Positions 34,498 through 37,654 of a DNA stretch of 37,654 nucleotides are shown one piece after another. The stretch is taken from positions 1-37,654 of the forward strand of contig CAMTOO010000011.1 in NCBI GenBank assembly GCA_947074185.1. The letters are read 5' to 3'. Each line of letters opens with the position of its first letter. The stretch's first letter is position 1. The position numbers were made by a program, and so were the translations under genes. Origin of the DNA: an uncultured Negativicutes bacterium. GTDB lineage: Bacteria > Bacillota > Negativicutes > Acidaminococcales > Acidaminococcaceae. The notes under the pieces were generated by a model. The model was not told where the DNA came from, ran no database searches, and worked only from the letters and a program-made list of their open reading frames with translations.

Positions 34498-34698
34498 ATG
34501 AAAAAGAAACAAAAAACAGAAGTAGCAATGCAGATAGAATTCATTTGTCCTAAATGTAATACTCATCTAGCTTGGGCGCTTCCTTCTGCAGAGATAAGTT
34601 GTCCTAAGTGTGGTAAATGGGTCACAAAGAAAAATAGTAAACGGGAAAGTGAACTTTATCTACCTCTAAATGATGATCAACTAAGTTTATTTAAATAA
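34498..34698 (+). CDS. 66-residue zinc-ribbon protein with C-terminal sliding-clamp binding motif
   Basis: The start ATG 34498 has a well-placed SD. The longer TTG frame from 34441 starts inside the promoter, and the ATG at 34493 is followed at once by a stop. After a basic N-terminus, Cys17-x2-Cys20 and Cys35-x2-Cys38 (CPKC twice) form a probable zinc ribbon. A basic linker (KKNSKRE) leads to the C-terminus DDQLSLFK. QLSLF at 61-65 is an exact match to the bacterial beta-clamp (DnaN) binding consensus QL[S/D]LF. The combination suggests a small replication- or repair-associated clamp partner, but function is inferred only from motifs. I recognise no described family with this layout. Confidence 0.82.
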   Translation: MKKKQKTEVAMQIEFICPKCNTHLAWALPSAEISCPKCGKWVTKKNSKRESELYLPLNDDQLSLFK

Positions 34699-34722
34699 AA
34701 TTAACATAAAAGGAGATTTAAA

Positions 34723-36024
34723 ATGGAAAAAATATTAGAACAGGCAAAAGCGCTACAAGCAGAACTAGTAGAACGTAGAAGAGATTTACATATGCATCCT
34801 GAAACAGGCTGGACAGAATTTAGAACTGCATCAATGGTTATCAAAGAACTTCAAGCATTAGGTTACGAAGTTTCTTATGGCGATGATGTTATTGTTGAAG
34901 CTGAAATGATGGGATTACCATCAGAAGATGTTTTAGAAAAAGCTATGGAACGTGCGATTAACGATGGTGCGGACCCTAAACTCGTTGAAGCAATGAGTGG
35001 TGGTAAAACAGCTGTTATGGGTGTTATGAGATTTGCTAACCCTGGTAAAACAATTGGTATGCGTTTTGATATGGATTGTAATGATGTTGGTGAAGATCAA
35101 AGTCCTGAACATTTACCAGCTAAAGAGGGCTTCTGTTCTAAATATCCTAATGCAATGCATGCTTGTGGACATGATGGACACGTTTCTGTAGGTCTTGCAG
35201 TTGCAAAACTTGTAGCAGAAAATAAAGAAAGCATGTCTGGTGCTTTTAAAATATACTTCCAACCAGCAGAAGAAGGTGTGCGTGGTGCACGTGCAATGGT
35301 TGCTAAAGGTATTGTAGATGATGTTGACTACTTCTTTGGTGGACATATTGGATTTAAAGCAGATAAAGAAAATAGTTTAATCTGTGTAACTGGCGGGTTA
35401 CTTGCTACTACTAAACTAGATGCAAACTTCAAAGGTCGCTCTAGTCATGCAGGCCTTGCGCCTCAAGATGGTAAGAATGCACTTTTAGCATCTGCTGCAG
35501 CAAGTGTTGCTTTACATTCTATTTCTAGACATGGTGCTGGTGCATCTCGTATTAATGTGGGTGTATTACAAGCTGGTACTGGTCGTAATGTGTTGCCAGA
35601 TGTAGCAGTTATGAAGTTAGAAACTCGTGGTGCTAATACAGAAATTAATGAATATATGGTTACAGAAGCAAAACGCATGATTAATGCAGCTTCTATGATG
35701 TATAATACGGAAGTTGTTATTAGCGAAGCTGGCGGCGCACCTGCTTGTGAAGTTGATATGGAATTAGGTGCAGAAGTTGGTAAAATTGCTAAAGCAACTG
35801 GTATTTATGAAGAAGTTATACCATTTGTTGATTTTGGTGGTAGTGAAGATTGCTCTTACTTTATGGAAAGAGTTCAACAAAAAGGTGGACGTGCAATTTA
35901 TATGGGTTATGGAACTTCTATAAAAGCAGGTCACCATAATAAAAGTTTTGACTTTGATGAGTCATGTATGTGGGAAACAGTTGGTTTCTTAACAAAAGTA
36001 GTAGAAGAATTTGGTAAAAAATAA
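34723..36024 (+). CDS. M20 family amidohydrolase, AbgA-like (p-aminobenzoyl-glutamate hydrolase subunit A-like)
   Basis: This 433-residue metallopeptidase is close to AbgA. The insertion AEMMGLPSEDVLEKAMERA and the phrases GGKTAVMGV, FQPAEEGVRGARAMVAKGIVDDVDYF, RINVGVLQAGTGRNV and the late IKAGHHNKSFDFDES all match that subfamily. Metal ligands are visible: Cys148 and His150 (HACGHDGH), Glu183-Glu184, His208, and a His in GHHN. AbgA normally pairs with AbgB, but no second M20 gene is present. It would release p-aminobenzoate and glutamate, or act on another aminoacyl amide. SD AAAGGAG precedes ATG 34723. Confidence 0.9.
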   Translation: MEKILEQAKALQAELVERRRDLHMHPETGWTEFRTASMVIKELQALGYEVSYGDDVIVEAEMMGLPSEDVLEKAMERAINDGADPKLVEAMSGGKTAVMGVMRFANPGKTIGMRFDMDCNDVGEDQSPEHLPAKEGFCSKYPNAMHACGHDGHVSVGLAVAKLVAENKESMSGAFKIYFQPAEEGVRGARAMVAKGIVDDVDYFFGGHIGFKADKENSLICVTGGLLATTKLDANFKGRSSHAGLAPQDGKNALLASAAASVALHSISRHGAGASRINVGVLQAGTGRNVLPDVAVMKLETRGANTEINEYMVTEAKRMINAASMMYNTEVVISEAGGAPACEVDMELGAEVGKIAKATGIYEEVIPFVDFGGSEDCSYFMERVQQKGGRAIYMGYGTSIKAGHHNKSFDFDESCMWETVGFLTKVVEEFGKK

Positions 36025-36049
36025 TTAAGCGAATGGAGATACGATTATT

Positions 36050-36895
36050 GTGAAAAAATTATTTGGTATGATTCTGTTAGGGGTCTGTTTAATGGCTACT
36101 ACAGCATTTGCAGAATCAGAAAAAGTAAAAGAAGCTGCTCCAGAAACAGTTGAGGTAATAATTGAAACTCTTGAAAAGCCAGAAAATAAAGAGTTTGATG
36201 CTGTGGAAATTGCAGATGATGTTATGGAAGAAGGTAAAGCTAATAGAGAGGATGAGCCAGTTCATCAAAAGTCTAAAGATGAAAAAGAATATCCTAATCC
36301 AGTTCGCGATATGATGGCGACTTTTGGCGTACTCACTCGTTTAGACGATGACCAAGTATCTGTTAAAGGTGAAGGTAATTTTCCTGAAGTAGTTTGCAAT
36401 ATTACTGATCAAACATATCTTATTGATGGTAGTGATGGTGAAATACTTAATATGGGTTCTGTTCGTGATGGTAGACGTGTGACTGCTTTTTATTCTAGCA
36501 AAATGACACGTAGCATTCCGCCTCAATCTAATGCTTATGCAATTGTGTTTGGGGATGCTTCAGTAGGTCTTGGCAAATTTATGAAAGTAAGTAGAGTAGA
36601 ACCATTTGAAGATGGTGGCGAAGGCATTGTTGCCGTAAACTCTAATCGCGATATTGAAATTAGAATTCGTAAAGAAATTTTTGAAGATTATAAAGAAATA
36701 AAAAAAGGCGATGCGTTAATGGTTTGGTATTCTATGATTAGTATGAGTTTACCAGCTAAGACAACAGCTGAAAAAGTAGTTCTTTTACCTAGACACGAAG
36801 TAGAAGAGGAAGTGCAACCTAAGGTTGATGAAGCCGAAGGTAATATAGAAGCGCAAGCAGAAACAACTGCTGAAGTTGCAGAAATAAAAGAATAA
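36050..36895 (+). CDS. Secreted acidic protein with an internal duplicated domain
   Basis: 281 residues from GTG 36050; SD TGGAG (36034-36038) is 11 nt away. Signal peptide [22 protein letters not shown] Glu/Lys/Asp-rich, probably disordered segment runs to about residue 85. Two repeats of about 80 residues follow. The first contains [20 protein letters not shown] and the second, at the same spacing, [20 protein letters not shown]. The tail is Glu-rich ([15 protein letters not shown]). Similar repeats occur in exported Bacillota proteins of unknown function; I do not assign a role. It lies between the AbgA-like and transaldolase genes on the same strand with short gaps. Confidence 0.8.
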   Translation: MKKLFGMILLGVCLMATTAFAESEKVKEAAPETVEVIIETLEKPENKEFDAVEIADDVMEEGKANREDEPVHQKSKDEKEYPNPVRDMMATFGVLTRLDDDQVSVKGEGNFPEVVCNITDQTYLIDGSDGEILNMGSVRDGRRVTAFYSSKMTRSIPPQSNAYAIVFGDASVGLGKFMKVSRVEPFEDGGEGIVAVNSNRDIEIRIRKEIFEDYKEIKKGDALMVWYSMISMSLPAKTTAEKVVLLPRHEVEEEVQPKVDEAEGNIEAQAETTAEVAEIKE

Positions 36896-36909
36896 ATGGT
36901 GGTAATAAT

Positions 36910-37554
36910 ATGAAAATTTTTATGGATACAGCTGATGTAACTGAAATAGCTGAATTTGCCAATTTAGGCATTGTGTATGGTGTTACAACAAATCCTAGCT
37001 TGATTGCGAAAACTGGTAAATCTCAAGCAGAGGTAATTCCAGAAATTAGCAAACTTGTAGAAGGTCCTGTAAGTGCCGAAGTTATAGCAATTGATTGCGA
37101 CAACATGGTTAAAGAAGCACGAGAATTAGTAAAGATTTCTTCTAACATTGTTATTAAGATTCCTTGCATTCCTGAAGGGTTAAAGGCAGTTAAAATTTTG
37201 ACTACTGAAGGAATTCAAACTAATGTAACATTAGTATTTAGCTTATCTCAAGCACTACTTGCTGCAAGAGCAGGTGCAACTTATGTTAGTCCATTTATTG
37301 GCCGCTTAGATGATATTGGTGTGGATGGCGTTAAACTTGTTGCTGATATGGTAAAAGTATTTAAAACTTATGGTTTAAGTACAGAGATTATTGCTGCAAG
37401 TGTTAGAAATATGGCTCATGTAGATGCTGTTATGCTTGCTGGTGCTCATATTGCAACTATTCCAACGAATGTTTTAAAAGAAATGCCAAATCATCAATTA
37501 ACAGATGCTGGGCTTAAAAAATACTTAGAAGATTACCAAAATAGCATTAAATAA
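36910..37554 (+). CDS. tal: Transaldolase, small TalC/YwjH type (FSA-like)
   Basis: This 214-residue class I aldolase has a TIM-barrel fold. [13 protein letters not shown] and [12 protein letters not shown] are at the N-terminus, with the Schiff-base Lys83 in [15 protein letters not shown]. In E. coli fructose-6-phosphate aldolase (FSA) the position after VAP is Tyr131; here the equivalent SPFIGRLDD has Phe129, as in transaldolases such as B. subtilis YwjH. Transaldolase activity linking pentose phosphates and glycolysis is therefore more likely than FSA activity. ATG 36910 is preceded by SD TGGTGG. No clear terminator is visible before the window end. Confidence 0.93.
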   Translation: MKIFMDTADVTEIAEFANLGIVYGVTTNPSLIAKTGKSQAEVIPEISKLVEGPVSAEVIAIDCDNMVKEARELVKISSNIVIKIPCIPEGLKAVKILTTEGIQTNVTLVFSLSQALLAARAGATYVSPFIGRLDDIGVDGVKLVADMVKVFKTYGLSTEIIAASVRNMAHVDAVMLAGAHIATIPTNVLKEMPNHQLTDAGLKKYLEDYQNSIK

Positions 37555-37615
37555 TGAATTTAACTAATCACTTCTATAGAGCTCTAAAGGATGGATTATA
37601 AATACGTAGAAGGGG

Positions 37616-37636
37616 TATAATATGAAAAAACAATAA
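37616..37636 (+). other. Possible 4-codon leader ORF (MKKQ) at window end
   Basis: A GAAGGGG ribosome-like site (37609-37615) and TATAAT (37616-37621) precede ATG AAA AAA CAA TAA (37622-37636). A further SD-like GAGGA lies near the last bases, suggesting the next gene starts just beyond the window. It could be a leader peptide, a frameshifted gene start, or chance. Confidence 0.25.
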
Positions 37637-37654
37637 ACAAGTATGAGGACATAA

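Noticed and set aside
37555-37654. Adapter sequence at the right end
   Set aside because: The last 100 bases show no match to the adapter seen at the left end; they look like a normal intergenic region.

Overview
This looks like a contig from a low-GC (by eye mid-30s % GC) anaerobic Bacillota. Several proteins and the order recJ-rel-dtd-(MBL)-(AI-2E)-hisS-aspS-6S RNA-tcdA-rarA resemble Negativicutes (Acidaminococcaceae/Selenomonadaceae-like gut bacteria). The class assignment is inference; no rRNA is present. Genes are densely packed, most have clear Shine-Dalgarno sequences, and almost every transcription unit ends in a readable rho-independent terminator. No gap longer than 300 bases lacks an assignment.

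Layout. The left edge (1-1300) is damaged. Bases 2-35 are a near-perfect Illumina TruSeq read-2 adapter. Next to it lies a fragment of folK (minus strand) truncated at both ends, then at about 298-320 an abrupt junction to a Sau3AI-like restriction endonuclease lacking its catalytic N-terminal third. 1347-5665 holds a small unknown protein, a membrane-anchored L,D-transpeptidase, an acetate/succinate-type YaaH/SatP transporter, and a group made of a hotdog thioesterase, a class IV aminotransferase homologue without its catalytic lysine, an S-component-like membrane protein and a secreted protein. 5729-7998 holds tRNA-Leu(CAA), an ECF S-component-like protein, a membrane-anchored unknown and nfo. 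8094-13485 encodes a [4Fe-4S] aldo/keto reductase and a very large c-di-GMP protein (FIST, degenerate GGDEF, EAL, TM, Cache-like, TM, GGDEF).

13685-26785 is a housekeeping block: recJ, rel, dtd, a metallo-hydrolase and an AI-2E permease; hisS-aspS; 6S RNA; then tcdA-rarA-asparaginase. 26863-31308 has an AqpZ-type aquaporin with a cysteine-rich tail, two minus-strand unknowns (one DUF3298/RsiV-like) and alaS. 31431-37554 holds a HerA-like ATPase, fluC and a SIMPL-domain protein, a small unknown, a 66-residue zinc-ribbon protein ending in a perfect sliding-clamp binding peptide, an AbgA-like peptidase, a secreted protein with an internal repeat, and a small transaldolase.

The most interesting items are the zinc-ribbon/QLSLF mini-protein, the active-site-stripped aminotransferase, the c-di-GMP protein architecture, the 6S RNA promoter nested in the aspS terminator, and the artefact or rearrangement at the left end. 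No CRISPR array, insertion sequence or prophage was seen.
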